Of a DNA stretch of 64,000 nucleotides, positions 8,181 to 17,334 are shown piece by piece. The translations under genes and the position numbers were made by a program. The DNA comes from Streptomyces cinnamoneus. GTDB lineage: Bacteria; Actinomycetota; Actinomycetes; Streptomycetales; Streptomycetaceae. How positions within the stretch are numbered: position 1 is the stretch's first letter; the number at the start of each line of letters is the position of its first letter. The notes beneath the pieces are model-generated. The model was not told the DNA's origin. It made no database searches and worked only from the letters and a program-made list of their open reading frames with translations. The stretch lies in contig NZ_BMVB01000026.1 of the NCBI RefSeq assembly GCF_014650495.1, positions 1 through 64,000 of the forward strand. The letters are read 5' to 3'.

Positions 8181-8939
8181 GTGAGTCACTCCGTGGGACA
8201 GGTGGCGGCGATCGCCGGGGTCACCGTGCGGACGCTGCACCACTACGACGAGATCGGTCTGCTCGTGCCGTCCGGGCGCAGCCGTGCCGGGCACCGGCGG
8301 TACGAGGACGTGGACCTCGACCGGCTGCAGCAGATCCTGTTCTACCGGGAGCTCGGGTTTCCGCTCGACGAGGTGGCGGTCCTGCTGGACGATCCCGGCG
8401 TCGATCCGATGGCGCACCTGCGGCGGCAGCACGAGCTGCTGGCGGAGCGGATCGGTCGGCTCCAGCGCATGGCCGCCGCCGTCGAGCACGCCATGGAGGC
8501 ACGCAAGATGGGCATTTCTCTCACGCCCGAGGAGAAGTTCGAGGTCTTCGGGGACTTCGACCCCGACGCGCACGCGGCGGAGGCGGAGCGGCGATGGGGC
8601 GGCACCGGCGCCTACGAGGAGTCGGTGCGCCGGACGTCCTCGTACACCAAGGAGGACTGGCTGCGGATCAAGGAGCAGGCCGACGGGCTGAACGCGCGGA
8701 TCGCCGCGCTCATGGAGTCGGGGGTGGCCGCGGAGTCCGAGGAGGCCATGGATCTCGCCGAGGAGCACCGGCGGCAGATTCTGGAGCACTACTACGCCTG
8801 CTCGTACGAGATGCACACCGCGCTCGGCGAGATGTACGTGGCGGACGAGCGCTTCACCGCCACGTACGAGGCCGTCCGGCCCGGTATGGCCCCGTACCTG
8901 CGGGACGCGATCCTCGCGAACGCCGTCCGCAACAGCTGA
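8181..8939 (+). CDS. TipA-like MerR regulator with TipAS domain
   Basis: The 252-residue protein starts with a MerR helix-turn-helix (VGQVAAIAGVTVRTLHHYDEIG, then GHRRYEDVDLDRLQQI), followed by the long dimer helix (MAHLRRQHELLAERIG). The C-terminal half matches the TipAS effector-binding domain, with FEVFGDFDPDAHAAEAE, then YTKEDWLRIKEQADGLN, ending in YVADERFTATYEAVRPG. In Streptomyces lividans TipAL binds thiopeptides covalently and activates its own promoter. The GTG at 8181 follows GGGAGCGGGG. The palindromic promoter upstream supports autoregulation. Ligand of this protein is not known. Confidence 0.92.
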   Translation: MSHSVGQVAAIAGVTVRTLHHYDEIGLLVPSGRSRAGHRRYEDVDLDRLQQILFYRELGFPLDEVAVLLDDPGVDPMAHLRRQHELLAERIGRLQRMAAAVEHAMEARKMGISLTPEEKFEVFGDFDPDAHAAEAERRWGGTGAYEESVRRTSSYTKEDWLRIKEQADGLNARIAALMESGVAAESEEAMDLAEEHRRQILEHYYACSYEMHTALGEMYVADERFTATYEAVRPGMAPYLRDAILANAVRNS

Positions 8940-8968
8940 CCGGGGCGACCGCGTGGTGATCGCCCCGG
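8940..8968. terminator. Bidirectional hairpin between TipA-like and YbjQ genes
   Basis: CCGGGGCGA and TCGCCCCGG form a 9-bp perfect stem with an 11-base loop, starting at the base after the TipA-like stop codon. It sits between two convergent genes, so it can serve both. Confidence 0.65.
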
Positions 8969-8975
8969 CGCGGCG

Positions 8976-9344
8976 TCACGCCTGCGGGGCGATCACCACT
9001 GCCGTGCCGTACGCGCAGACCTCGGTGCCGACGTCGGCCGCCTCCGTGACGTCGAAGCGGAACATGAGGACGGCGTTGGCGCCGCGCGCCTTGGCCTGCT
9101 GGATGAGGCGCTCCATGGCCTGGTTGCGGGTCTCGACCAGCGTCTTGGTCAGGCCCTTGAGCTCGCCGCCGACCAGGGACTTCAGGCCCGCACCGATCTG
9201 GCTGCCGATGTGGCGCGAGCGTACGGTGAGGCCGAAGACCTCGCCGATCACGCGCTCCACCCGGTATCCGGGAACATCGTTGGTCGTGACCACGAGCACA
9301 TCGGACTTTTCGTGCTGACCGCCGCCGAACTCCTCGATGCCCAT
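8976..9344 (-). CDS. YbjQ/UPF0145 family protein
   Basis: The 122-residue protein matches the YbjQ (UPF0145) family. It has VVTTNDVPGYRVERVIGEVFG at the front (a conserved strand and turn), GLKSLVGGELKGLTKTLVETRNQAMERL in the middle, and GANAVLMFRFDV near the end. Family members form small oligomers, and function is not established. The ATG at 9344 is preceded by GGAGGTGG at a good distance. It is convergent with the TipA-like gene and divergent from the DedA-like gene. Confidence 0.9.
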   Translation of the reverse strand: MGIEEFGGGQHEKSDVLVVTTNDVPGYRVERVIGEVFGLTVRSRHIGSQIGAGLKSLVGGELKGLTKTLVETRNQAMERLIQQAKARGANAVLMFRFDVTEAADVGTEVCAYGTAVVIAPQA

Positions 9345-9581
9345 CGCATCCACCTCCGTCTGTGCAGTTTTGCCGGTTGTTGTCCGTGACGCACCCCAGG
9401 GCGGTGGGGTTGCGCCGTTCGAGTACATGATCATCTACGGTCCGTGCGGGACGGTGGGTGCCCGCATGGAACCCGGCGGGCCGCGGTGGCGTTGATAGCT
9501 TGGGGCGGCACATCACCTCCTCCCCGCCTGTGCCCGGGCCTCGCAACGAGCCTGCGCCCTCGACCCAGGAGCCTGTCACCC

Positions 9582-10925
9582 GTGACCCCCACCACTCTCG
9601 CGCTCGGCCCCCAGTGGCTGAACTCGGACTACCTGATCGGCCAGTTCGGCCTGTGGGGCGTCCTGGCCATCGTCTTCGCCGAGTCGGGCCTGCTCATCGG
9701 CTTCTTCCTGCCGGGTGACTCGCTGCTGTTCACGACCGGTCTGCTGGTCACCACGGGCAGCCTGGACCACCCGCTGTGGGCGGTGTGCGGGCTGGTGATC
9801 CTCGCGGCGGTCCTCGGCGACCAGGCCGGCTACCTCTTCGGACGGAAGGTGGGTCCCGCCCTCTTCCGGCGTCCGGACTCCCGGCTGTTCAAGCAGGAGA
9901 ACGTCGAGAAGGCGCACGAGTTCTTCGAGAAGTACGGCCCGAAATCGCTGGTTCTGGCTCGTTTCGTTCCGGTGATCCGTACGTTCACGCCGATCATCGC
10001 CGGCGTGAGCGGGATGAACTACCGCTCGTTCCTCACGTTCAACATCATCGGCGGTGCCCTGTGGGGCGGCGGCGTGACGCTGCTGGGCGCGTCGCTCGGC
10101 AAGGTCGAGTTCGTCCACAAGAACATCGAGGCGATGCTCGTCGCGATCGTGCTGATCTCGGTCGTGCCGATCGCCATCGAGTTCCTGCGGGCCCGTTCCA
10201 AGGCCAAGAAGGCCGGCCCGGAGACCGAGGTCGACGACGAGGCCGGTCCGGAAGCCGGTGCCGCGGGTCCGGCGGCCCCGCAGGCCCCCTTCACCCCGCA
10301 CGCTCCGTTCACCCCGCAGGCCCCGTCCGCTCCTCGCCCCGGTGGCCAGAACGGTTACGGCCAGGGCGGTCATGGCGGCCAGGGCGGTTACGGCCAGGAC
10401 CAGGGTCAGGACCGGGGTCAGGGCGGTCACGGGGGGTACGGAAACCAGGGCGGCTTCGGCAACCAGGGTGGCTACGCCGGAGCCGGTGGCTACGCGGGCC
10501 AGGCCGGTTACCACGGCAACCAGGGTGGCTACGGCAACCAGGGCGGCGGCTACGCGGGCCAGGGCGGCTACGGCAACCAGGCCGGTTACGGCGGCGGCTA
10601 CGGCCAGCAGCAGGGCCAGTACCAGGGTCAGGGGCAGCAGCCGGGCCAGTACCAGGGCCAGTACCAAGGTCAGGGTCAGTACCAGGGGCAGCAGCACCAG
10701 CAAGGCCACCACCAGGGTCAGTACCAGGGCCAGCAGCAGGGCCAGCAGCAAGGTCAGTACCAGGCCCCAGGCCAGTACCAGCCCCAGGGCGGCTACGACG
10801 GCGCCTACGGCCAGGACGGCTACGGCCAGGACGGCTACGACGAGGGTGGCTACGGCGACGGCGGCTACGGCCACCGCGGCTACGACGACGGGCAGCACGG
10901 CCACGGCGGCCACGCACGGCGCTGA
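9582..10925 (+). CDS. DedA family membrane protein with long Q/G/Y-rich tail
   Basis: The 447-residue protein has a normal DedA (VTT/SNARE-associated) membrane domain over the first 220 residues. Visible are FAESGLLIGFFLPGDSLLFT, then FEKYGPKSLVLARFVPVIRT, the conserved core of the DedA family, and GGGVTLLG. DedA proteins are integral membrane proteins thought to support lipid flipping and membrane homeostasis. From about residue 245 the sequence is disordered: Pro/Ala-rich first, then about 190 residues of Gln, Gly and Tyr repeats (GGYGNQ and GQYQ units), ending in His/Gly. The GTG at 9582 has AGGAG upstream. Confidence 0.88.
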   Translation: MTPTTLALGPQWLNSDYLIGQFGLWGVLAIVFAESGLLIGFFLPGDSLLFTTGLLVTTGSLDHPLWAVCGLVILAAVLGDQAGYLFGRKVGPALFRRPDSRLFKQENVEKAHEFFEKYGPKSLVLARFVPVIRTFTPIIAGVSGMNYRSFLTFNIIGGALWGGGVTLLGASLGKVEFVHKNIEAMLVAIVLISVVPIAIEFLRARSKAKKAGPETEVDDEAGPEAGAAGPAAPQAPFTPHAPFTPQAPSAPRPGGQNGYGQGGHGGQGGYGQDQGQDRGQGGHGGYGNQGGFGNQGGYAGAGGYAGQAGYHGNQGGYGNQGGGYAGQGGYGNQAGYGGGYGQQQGQYQGQGQQPGQYQGQYQGQGQYQGQQHQQGHHQGQYQGQQQGQQQGQYQAPGQYQPQGGYDGAYGQDGYGQDGYDEGGYGDGGYGHRGYDDGQHGHGGHARR

Positions 10926-10962
10926 CGCCCCACCGCATTCCCGGTATTCACCGCATCAACGG

Positions 10963-10992
10963 CCTTAACGGCACACGGGAGAGCCGTTAAGG
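10963..10992 (+). terminator. Hairpin after DedA-like gene
   Basis: CCTTAACGGC and GCCGTTAAGG form a perfect 10-bp stem with a 10-base loop, 37 bases after the stop codon. Confidence 0.6.
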
Positions 10993-11083
10993 AGCCCGAC
11001 GCTCCGCATTTCCCGCCCCCAGTGCGCGGGCCCCTCGCCCGGCAGGCATCCTGGCCGTACCAGGAGGGCGCACCGAGGAGTAC

Positions 11084-12766
11084 GTGGTGGTGGAACGGCA
11101 GCGGGGCAGCGGAACAGCGAGTCCGGGCGGCGACCCGGACCCCGACCCGCCCTCCGAGGACCGCAAGCCGCACTCCGACGAGGCGCACAGCGCCTTCACT
11201 CCGCCCCTGGGGGTTCCCCTGCCGCCCCCGCCCGAGGGGGAGCACCCCACCTCCGAGTTCGCCCTGCCCTCCGGCGTGACCGCCGAGCCGGAGGAAGCGC
11301 CCGAGGGGTCGGCCTTCACGCCGCCCGGCGGCGCCTCCTACCCTGCCTTCACCCCGCCGTACGGCATACCCAAGGTCAGCCTCGTCAAGGAGGCCGCCCC
11401 CTGGCAGGACCGCATGCGCACCATGCTGCGCATGCCGGTCGGCGAGCGGCCGGTGCCCGAGCGCCTGGAGAAGCAGGAGGAGGAGGCCGGGCCGGCCGTA
11501 CCGCGCGTCCTGGACCTGACGCTGCGCATCGGCGAGCTGCTGCTTGCGGGCGGCGAGGGGGCCGAGGACGTCGAGGCCGCCATGTTCGGCGTCGCGCACG
11601 CCTACGGGCTCGCCCGTTGCGAGCCGACCGTCACGTTCACGCTGCTGACCGTCAGCTACCAGCCGTCCCTCGTCGACGATCCGGTCACCGCCAACCGCAC
11701 CGTGCGGCGGCGCGGCACCGACTACACCCGGCTCAACGCCGTCTACCGGCTCGTCCACGACATCGCCACCCAGGGCCTGACCCTGGAGGAGGCGTACCGC
11801 CGGCTGGCCGAGATACGGCGCAACCGCCACCCCTACCCCGGCTGGGGGCTCACGGCCGCGTCAGGGCTGCTCGCCGGCGCGGCGAGCATGCTCGTGGGCG
11901 GCGGTCTCGTCGTCTTCCTCGCGGCGGCCGTCGGGGCGATGCTCGGCGACCGGCTGGCGTGGCTGGCGGCGGGGCGCGGGCTGCCGGAGTTCTACCAGTT
12001 CGTGGCCGCGGCCCTGCCGCCCGCGGCGATGGGCGTCGCGCTCAGCGCCACCCCCGCGCACGTCCAGGCGTCGGCGGTGATCACCGGTGGGCTCTTCGCG
12101 CTGATCCCCGGACGGGCCCTCGTGGCGGGCGTGCAGGACGGTCTGACCGGCTTCTACATCACGGCGGCGGCCCGGCTGCTGGAGGTCGGCTACCTCATCG
12201 TCGGGATCGTCTGCGGCGTGCTCGTCGTCCTCTACGGCGGCGTCCACATCGGCGGCAGGACGCTCAACCCGGAGGCGGCGCTGCAGCACCGGGAGCGGCC
12301 CGTCATCCAGATCGTCGCGGCCATGCTGCTGGCCTTCGCCTTCGCGGTGCTGCTGCAGCAGGAACGTCACACCGTATGGGTGGCCACGCTCAACGGCGGG
12401 GTCGCCTGGGTGGTCTACGGGGCGCTCGCCGACACGATGCGGGTCGATCCGGTGCCCGCCACGGCCGTCGCCGCGGGGCTCGTGGGCCTCTTCGGGCAGC
12501 TGCTCGCGCGCTACCACCACACGTCGGCGCTGCCGTACGTCACGGCGGCGATCGGGCCGCTGCTGCCCGGTAGTGCGGTCTACTTCGCGCTGCTGAACTT
12601 CGCCAAGAACGAGCTGAGCACCGGCATCTCCAGTCTCACCAAGGCGGCGGCCCTGGCGCTGGCGATCGCCATCGGAGTGAATCTCGGGTCCGAGATGTCC
12701 CGGATGTTCCTCACGGTGCCCGGCGCGGCGGCGCGCCGGGCAGCGAAGCGGACGCGCGGCTTCTAG
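11084..12766 (+). CDS. ThrE-type threonine/serine exporter family protein
   Basis: The 560-residue protein fuses the two domains of the ThrE (DUF1212) family. Residues 1-110 are a disordered Pro-rich lead with repeated SAFTPP-like units. The cytoplasmic domain has LDLTLRIGELLLAGGEGAEDVEAAM and EPTVTFTLLTVSYQP. About ten hydrophobic segments follow, including LLAGAASMLVGGGLVVFLAA, and later LVGLFGQLLARYHHTSALPYV. The family exports small neutral amino acids in Corynebacterium; here the substrate is inferred. Three GTG codons in a row begin the frame with GAGGAG close upstream, so the exact start is uncertain by one or two codons. Confidence 0.85.
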   Translation: MVVERQRGSGTASPGGDPDPDPPSEDRKPHSDEAHSAFTPPLGVPLPPPPEGEHPTSEFALPSGVTAEPEEAPEGSAFTPPGGASYPAFTPPYGIPKVSLVKEAAPWQDRMRTMLRMPVGERPVPERLEKQEEEAGPAVPRVLDLTLRIGELLLAGGEGAEDVEAAMFGVAHAYGLARCEPTVTFTLLTVSYQPSLVDDPVTANRTVRRRGTDYTRLNAVYRLVHDIATQGLTLEEAYRRLAEIRRNRHPYPGWGLTAASGLLAGAASMLVGGGLVVFLAAAVGAMLGDRLAWLAAGRGLPEFYQFVAAALPPAAMGVALSATPAHVQASAVITGGLFALIPGRALVAGVQDGLTGFYITAAARLLEVGYLIVGIVCGVLVVLYGGVHIGGRTLNPEAALQHRERPVIQIVAAMLLAFAFAVLLQQERHTVWVATLNGGVAWVVYGALADTMRVDPVPATAVAAGLVGLFGQLLARYHHTSALPYVTAAIGPLLPGSAVYFALLNFAKNELSTGISSLTKAAALALAIAIGVNLGSEMSRMFLTVPGAAARRAAKRTRGF

Positions 12767-12777
12767 CCGCGCGTCCG
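12749..12777. terminator. Terminator overlapping a stop codon
   Basis: CGGACGCGCGGC and GCCGCGCGTCCG form a perfect 12-bp stem with loop TTCTA. The left arm is coding sequence of the ThrE-like gene and its TAG stop lies at the edge of the loop. The hairpin separates it from the convergent ppa gene. Confidence 0.7.
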
Positions 12778-12792
12778 GGTGAGCGGCAGGGC

Positions 12793-13290
12793 TCAGTGGT
12801 GCGAGCCGCCCGCGGCCTCCAGGCGCTTGTACGACGCCTCGATCTCGGCCTCGGCCTCGGCACGGCCGACCCAGTCGGCACCCTCGACGGACTTGCCCGG
12901 CTCCAGGTCCTTGTAGACCTCGAAGAAGTGCTGGATCTCCAGGCGGTCGAACTCCGACACGTGGTGGATGTCGCGCAGGTGCTCGACGCGGGGGTCGTTC
13001 GCCGGGACGCACAGCAGCTTGTCGTCGCCGCCGGCCTCGTCCGTCATGCGGAACATGCCGATGGCGCGGCACTTGATGAGGCAGCCGGGGAAGGTCGGCT
13101 CGTCCAGGATGACCATGGCGTCCAGCGGGTCACCGTCCTCGCCGAGGGTGTTCTCGACGAAGCCGTAGTCGGCCGGGTAGCTGGTCGAGGTGAAGAGACG
13201 GCGGTCCAGACGGATGCGACCGGTCTCGTGGTCCACCTCGTACTTGTTCCGCGAACCCTTCGGGATCTCGATGGTGACGTCGAACTCCAC
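12793..13290 (-). CDS. ppa: Inorganic pyrophosphatase
   Basis: This 165-residue enzyme hydrolyses pyrophosphate to phosphate and drives biosynthetic reactions in the cytosol. It is a family I (soluble, Mg-dependent) enzyme: EIPKGSRNKYEVD at the front, PADYGFVENTLGEDGDPLDAMV with the metal-binding Asp cluster, and the conserved DLEPGK near the end. The GTG at 13290 follows AAGGAG at six bases; the longer frame that begins with MLIM adds non-family residues. The length fits bacterial family I enzymes. The tail ends in GGSHH. Confidence 0.96.
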   Translation of the reverse strand: MEFDVTIEIPKGSRNKYEVDHETGRIRLDRRLFTSTSYPADYGFVENTLGEDGDPLDAMVILDEPTFPGCLIKCRAIGMFRMTDEAGGDDKLLCVPANDPRVEHLRDIHHVSEFDRLEIQHFFEVYKDLEPGKSVEGADWVGRAEAEAEIEASYKRLEAAGGSHH

Positions 13291-13373
13291 GGGTGGCTCC
13301 TTCATGATCAACACATACGTCTGGTGGTTAAGTGTCCCCCACGCAGGTGTGTGGTGGCGAAAGGGGCTGGTCC

Positions 13374-14831
13374 GTGGTGCCGGAGTCCGGACGCTGGCAG
13401 GTCAGGTGGTGGCAGGACGTTCCCCCCGCGCAGCGCCGTACCGTGCGGTTCGTCGCCGCGTCCGCCGTGGCCGGCTTCGTGGTCGCGACCGGAGCCGTGA
13501 CGGCCGCCGGCCCCTGGGACGGAGGTCAGCGTACGGCCGAACGGGCCGTCGCCGCTGCCGCGGCACAAGCCGGTGACGAGGGCCGTCCCGGCGCCGCCGG
13601 CCGGGCGCCGGCCGCCGCCCCGCCCGTGCTGGGCGCGCTGCGTGCCGGCCGTCCCGGCACCCGCGAGGGCCTCACCGCGGCGCTGGAACCGCTCCTGCAG
13701 GACCCGGCGCTCGGGCCGGACCGCTCGGCGTCCGTCGTCGACGTGGCCACGGGAGAGCCGCTCCACGGCTCTGCGCAGGACGTCCCGTACACCCCCGCCT
13801 CCACCATCAAGGCGGCCACGGCGGCCGCGGCCCTGGCCGCGCTGGGGCCGGAGCACCGCATCGAGACGACGGTGGTCCGTTCCGGGGACGGCATCGTGCT
13901 GGTCGGCGGCGGCGACCCGACGCTCACCGCCCGCCCGGCGGCGGGCGGCGGGCCGCGCTCCGCGAGCCTGACGGAGCTGGCGGACGCCACCGCGCGCGCC
14001 CTGAAGACGGCCGGGGCCCGGCGGACCCGCCTCGCCTACGACGCCTCGCGCTACACCGGCCCCGCACAGCACGTGATCGGGCCGAACGAGAACATCGCGC
14101 CCGTCAGCGCCCTCATGGTCGACGAGGGGCGGCTGGACGACTCGGACCGCGGGCCCGCGGACCGCAGCGCCGAGCCGGCCGCCGACGCGGCGCGCAGGTT
14201 CGCCGCGCTGCTGCAGGAACGCGGCGTGGAGGTCGAGGGCGAGCCGTCCGAGGGCCGGGCGGCGCCCGGCGCCGCCCGCCTCGCCGCGGTCTCCTCCGCG
14301 CCGCTGGCCGACCTCGTCGAACGGGCGCTCACCAACAGCGACAACGACATCGCGGAGGCGCTGGCGCGGCAGACCGCCCTCGCCTCCGGGCAGCCGGCGA
14401 GCTTCGAGGGCGCGGGCAAGGCCGTGACGGACCGGCTGTCGGCGCTGGGGCTGCCGATGGCCGGGGTGCGCATCGCCGACGGCAGCGGCCTGGACCGCGC
14501 CGACCAGGCCACGGCGGAGTTCCTCGCCCGGCTGCTGGCCCGTACGGCCGATCCGGCCACGCCGCGGCTGCGCCCGGTGCTGACCGGGCTGCCGGTGGCC
14601 GGCTTCACCGGCACGCTGCGCCAGCGCTACCCGCGCGAGACGGTGGGCCGGGCGACGGTCCGCGCCAAGACGGGCACGCTGACCGGCGTGAACACCCTCG
14701 CCGGGACGGCCGTGACGCCGTCCGGGCGGCTGCTGGCGTTCGCGTTCATGGCATCGGGCACCTCCTCGCCGGACGGTGCCCAGCAGGCCCTGGACCGCCT
14801 CGCCTCGGCGGTCGCGGCGACGACCGACTGA
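13374..14831 (+). CDS. dacB: D-Ala-D-Ala carboxypeptidase/endopeptidase, PBP4 type
   Basis: The 485-residue class C penicillin-binding protein trims peptidoglycan stem peptides outside the membrane. An N-terminal anchor or signal (RTVRFVAASAVAGFVVATGAV, split here at residues 22-42) directs it outward. The three active-site motifs are present: STIK at residues 143-146, SDN in TNSDNDIAEAL, and KTG in AKTGTLTGVNTLAG. The region between STIK and SDN holds the extra domain of the PBP4 family. The double GTG at 13374 follows AAGGGG. It is divergent from ppa and precedes the metalloprotease and tilS genes. Confidence 0.92.
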   Translation: MVPESGRWQVRWWQDVPPAQRRTVRFVAASAVAGFVVATGAVTAAGPWDGGQRTAERAVAAAAAQAGDEGRPGAAGRAPAAAPPVLGALRAGRPGTREGLTAALEPLLQDPALGPDRSASVVDVATGEPLHGSAQDVPYTPASTIKAATAAAALAALGPEHRIETTVVRSGDGIVLVGGGDPTLTARPAAGGGPRSASLTELADATARALKTAGARRTRLAYDASRYTGPAQHVIGPNENIAPVSALMVDEGRLDDSDRGPADRSAEPAADAARRFAALLQERGVEVEGEPSEGRAAPGAARLAAVSSAPLADLVERALTNSDNDIAEALARQTALASGQPASFEGAGKAVTDRLSALGLPMAGVRIADGSGLDRADQATAEFLARLLARTADPATPRLRPVLTGLPVAGFTGTLRQRYPRETVGRATVRAKTGTLTGVNTLAGTAVTPSGRLLAFAFMASGTSSPDGAQQALDRLASAVAATTD

Positions 14832-14839
14832 GCCCTGCC

Positions 14840-14857
14840 GGGCCCGCTCCCGGGCCC
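14840..14857 (+). terminator. Short hairpin after dacB
   Basis: GGGCCCG and CGGGCCC form a 7-bp stem with a 4-base loop, nine bases after the stop codon. It is short, so it may be weak or partial. Confidence 0.4.
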
Positions 14858-14902
14858 CGCAACCCCTCTCCCCAAGCGCCGCGCAGCACGTACGGTGAAG
14901 TC

Positions 14903-16024
14903 ATGACGAGCGTCGGTGGTGCGGAGATGGTCGACTGGAAGCTCGCGGTGGCGACCGCGACCCGGCTCGTACGGCCGGGGCCGGAGGTCAGCCGGGACGA
15001 GGCGCGCGAGGTGGTCGCGGAGCTGCGACGGCACGCGCGCTCGTCGGAGGAGCACGTACGGGCGTTCACGCGCATGGCGCCGCCGGCCGGGGACCCGGCC
15101 GGCGACACGCCCGTGCTGGTGGTGGACCGGGCCGGGTGGATCAAGGCGAACGTGGCGGGCTTCCGGGCGCTGCTCGGCCCGCTGCTGGCGAAGATGCAGG
15201 ACCGGCGGGGGAACGCGCCCGGCGGCGCGGTGCTGGGGGCCGTGGGCGGCAAGGTGACCGGCGTGGAGCTCGGCATGCTGCTGTCGTTCCTGGCCTCCCG
15301 CGTGCTGGGGCAGTACGAGACGTTCGCGCCCGTCACCCGCGACCTGCCCGGGGCCGCCGCCGGCGGCCGGCTGCTGCTCGTCGCCCCCAACATCGTGCAC
15401 GTGGAGCGGGAGCTGGAGGTCGACCCGCACGACTTCCGGCTGTGGGTGTGCCTGCACGAGGAGACGCACCGCACCCAGTTCACGGCGGTGCCCTGGCTGC
15501 GCGACCACGTCGAGGGCGAGATCCAGACCTTCCTCAGCGAGACGGAGGTCGACCCCGCCACCCTGCTGGAGCGGGTGCGGGAGGCCGTCCAGGCGCTGGC
15601 CGGAGGCAGGCCGCCGGAGGGGGAGGGCCGCAGCATCGTCGACCTGGTGCAGACGCCCGCCCAGCGCGAGGTCCTCGGACGGCTGACGGCCGTGATGTCC
15701 CTGCTGGAGGGCCATGCGGACTACGTGATGGACGGGGTCGGTCCGCAGGTCGTACCGAGCGTGGCCGAGATCCGGGAGAAGTTCCAGAAGCGTCGGGCCA
15801 GCGGTGCCGGACGGCTGGACGCGGCCCTGCGCAAGCTGCTGGGCCTGGACGCCAAGCTGCGGCAGTACCGTGATGGCGAGCGGTTCGTACGGGCGGTCGT
15901 CGACGAGGTCGGCATGGAGGGCTTCAACCGGGTCTGGACGTCGCCGAACACGCTCCCCACCAAGACCGAGATCGCCAAACCGGCGGACTGGGTCGCCCGG
16001 GTGCACGGGCGGACCGGCGGGTGA
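14903..16024 (+). CDS. Zinc-dependent metalloprotease, DUF2342 family
   Basis: The 373-residue protein belongs to the actinobacterial DUF2342 (zincin) family, sometimes linked by name to coenzyme F420 biosynthesis. The catalytic zinc motif HEETH lies at residues 185-189 in LHEETHRTQF, and a downstream LLEGHADYVMD supplies a likely third ligand (Glu or His). No signal peptide is present, so the enzyme is probably cytosolic; its substrate is unknown. It lies between dacB and tilS on the same strand, a conserved order in Streptomyces. The ATG at 14903 is preceded by a purine-rich stretch. Confidence 0.9.
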   Translation: MTSVGGAEMVDWKLAVATATRLVRPGPEVSRDEAREVVAELRRHARSSEEHVRAFTRMAPPAGDPAGDTPVLVVDRAGWIKANVAGFRALLGPLLAKMQDRRGNAPGGAVLGAVGGKVTGVELGMLLSFLASRVLGQYETFAPVTRDLPGAAAGGRLLLVAPNIVHVERELEVDPHDFRLWVCLHEETHRTQFTAVPWLRDHVEGEIQTFLSETEVDPATLLERVREAVQALAGGRPPEGEGRSIVDLVQTPAQREVLGRLTAVMSLLEGHADYVMDGVGPQVVPSVAEIREKFQKRRASGAGRLDAALRKLLGLDAKLRQYRDGERFVRAVVDEVGMEGFNRVWTSPNTLPTKTEIAKPADWVARVHGRTGG

Positions 16025-16222
16025 ACCCGTCACTCCCCGTACCGGAAGAACGCTCCCGTAATCACCCGTCCGAGGGACCGTTTGCCAAGGGTGGGCGTGC
16101 GATGCTCGGGTAATGGCTCGTCTCTGTCACCATCGACGCACACAGCGTGACTGAGGCTCGAAGTCGAACGGCTACGGCCCTCTCCCAACGGCCCTCCGAC
16201 TGGAACGATTGGACACACGGAC

Positions 16223-17272
16223 ATGGGTCCACACCCCGCGGTCGCGGCGATACGCCTGGCGGTCCGCCGCGTACTCCACGACGTCCTCACCCTGCACCCC
16301 CCCGTCTCCCCGGCGTCCGTCGCCGTGCCCGGTGCGGCGTCCTCCTCCGCGCCCGGCCGGGCGCCGCTCGTCCTCGTCGCCTGCTCCGGCGGCGCCGACT
16401 CCATGGCCCTGGCCTCCGCCCTCGCCTTCGAGGCCCCCCGGCTCGGCATCCGCGCCGGCGGCGTCACCGTCGACCACGGCCTGCAGCCGGGCTCCGACCT
16501 CCGGGCCGCCGAGGTCGTCAGCCGCCTCACCGCCTTCGACCTGGACCCCGTCGAGGCCGTCCGCGTCGACGTCGGCCGGGAGGGCGGTCCCGAAGCCGCC
16601 GCCCGCGACGCCCGCTACGCCGCGCTGGACGCCGTCGCCGAGCGCCACGGCGCCGTCGCCATCCTGCTCGGCCACACCCGCGACGACCAGGCGGAGACGG
16701 TTCTGCTGGGCCTCGCCCGCGGCTCCGGCATCCGCTCGCTCTCCGGCATGGCCACCGCCTCCGGCGTCGGCGGCCGCTACCGCCGGCCCTTCCTCGGCCT
16801 GGACCGGCAGACCGCCCGGAAGGCCTGCATGGTCCAGTCGCTGCCCGTCTGGGACGACCCGCACAACGCCGACCCGGCCTACACCCGCTCCCGGGTCCGC
16901 CACGAGGCCCTGCCCGTCCTGGAGAAGGCCCTCGGCAAGGGCGTCGTCGAGGCCCTCGCCCGCACGGCCCAGCTCTCCCGCGACGACGCCGACGCGCTCG
17001 ACTCCTGGGCCGCCGCCGTCGAGACGTCCGTCCGGGACGACTCCGGCGACCTCGAGGTCGCGAAGCTCTACGCCCTGCCGCCCGCGGTCCGCCGCCGCGT
17101 GCTGCGCCGCGCGGCCATCGCAGCGGGCTCCCCGGCCGGTTCGCTCTTCGCCCGGCACCTCGAAGAAGTCGACCGGCTGATCACCGGCTGGCGGGGCCAG
17201 GGCGCCATCAACCTCCCCGGGCGCGTCGCGGTTCGCAGGCAGGGTGGCAGACTGGTTCTCCGGCAGGGCTGA
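16223..17272 (+). CDS. tilS: tRNA(Ile)-lysidine synthase
   Basis: The 349-residue enzyme ligates lysine to C34 of the CAU-anticodon tRNA-Ile, so the tRNA reads AUA instead of AUG. The PP-loop ATP motif is clear as ACSGGADSMALA near residue 53. It is followed by GVTVDHGLQPGSD, then LLGHTRDDQAETVLLGLARGSG, and PVWDDPHNADPAYTRSRVRHEALP, all typical of TilS. The C-terminal domain is short and ends INLPGRVAVRRQGGRLVLRQ. It is followed after 62 bases by hpt, the usual order in actinobacteria. Confidence 0.95.
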   Translation: MGPHPAVAAIRLAVRRVLHDVLTLHPPVSPASVAVPGAASSSAPGRAPLVLVACSGGADSMALASALAFEAPRLGIRAGGVTVDHGLQPGSDLRAAEVVSRLTAFDLDPVEAVRVDVGREGGPEAAARDARYAALDAVAERHGAVAILLGHTRDDQAETVLLGLARGSGIRSLSGMATASGVGGRYRRPFLGLDRQTARKACMVQSLPVWDDPHNADPAYTRSRVRHEALPVLEKALGKGVVEALARTAQLSRDDADALDSWAAAVETSVRDDSGDLEVAKLYALPPAVRRRVLRRAAIAAGSPAGSLFARHLEEVDRLITGWRGQGAINLPGRVAVRRQGGRLVLRQG

Positions 17273-17334
17273 TTCGAACGGGGCGAGCGCGCTCCGTAGG
17301 CCGGACGAGTCTTGAACGAGCGAGAGTGGCGCGG

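Noticed and set aside
9576..10913. Minus-strand frame with Leu/Val/Ala repeats opposite the DedA tail
   Set aside because: The repeat is the reverse reading of the Gln/Gly/Tyr codons; there is no ribosome site.
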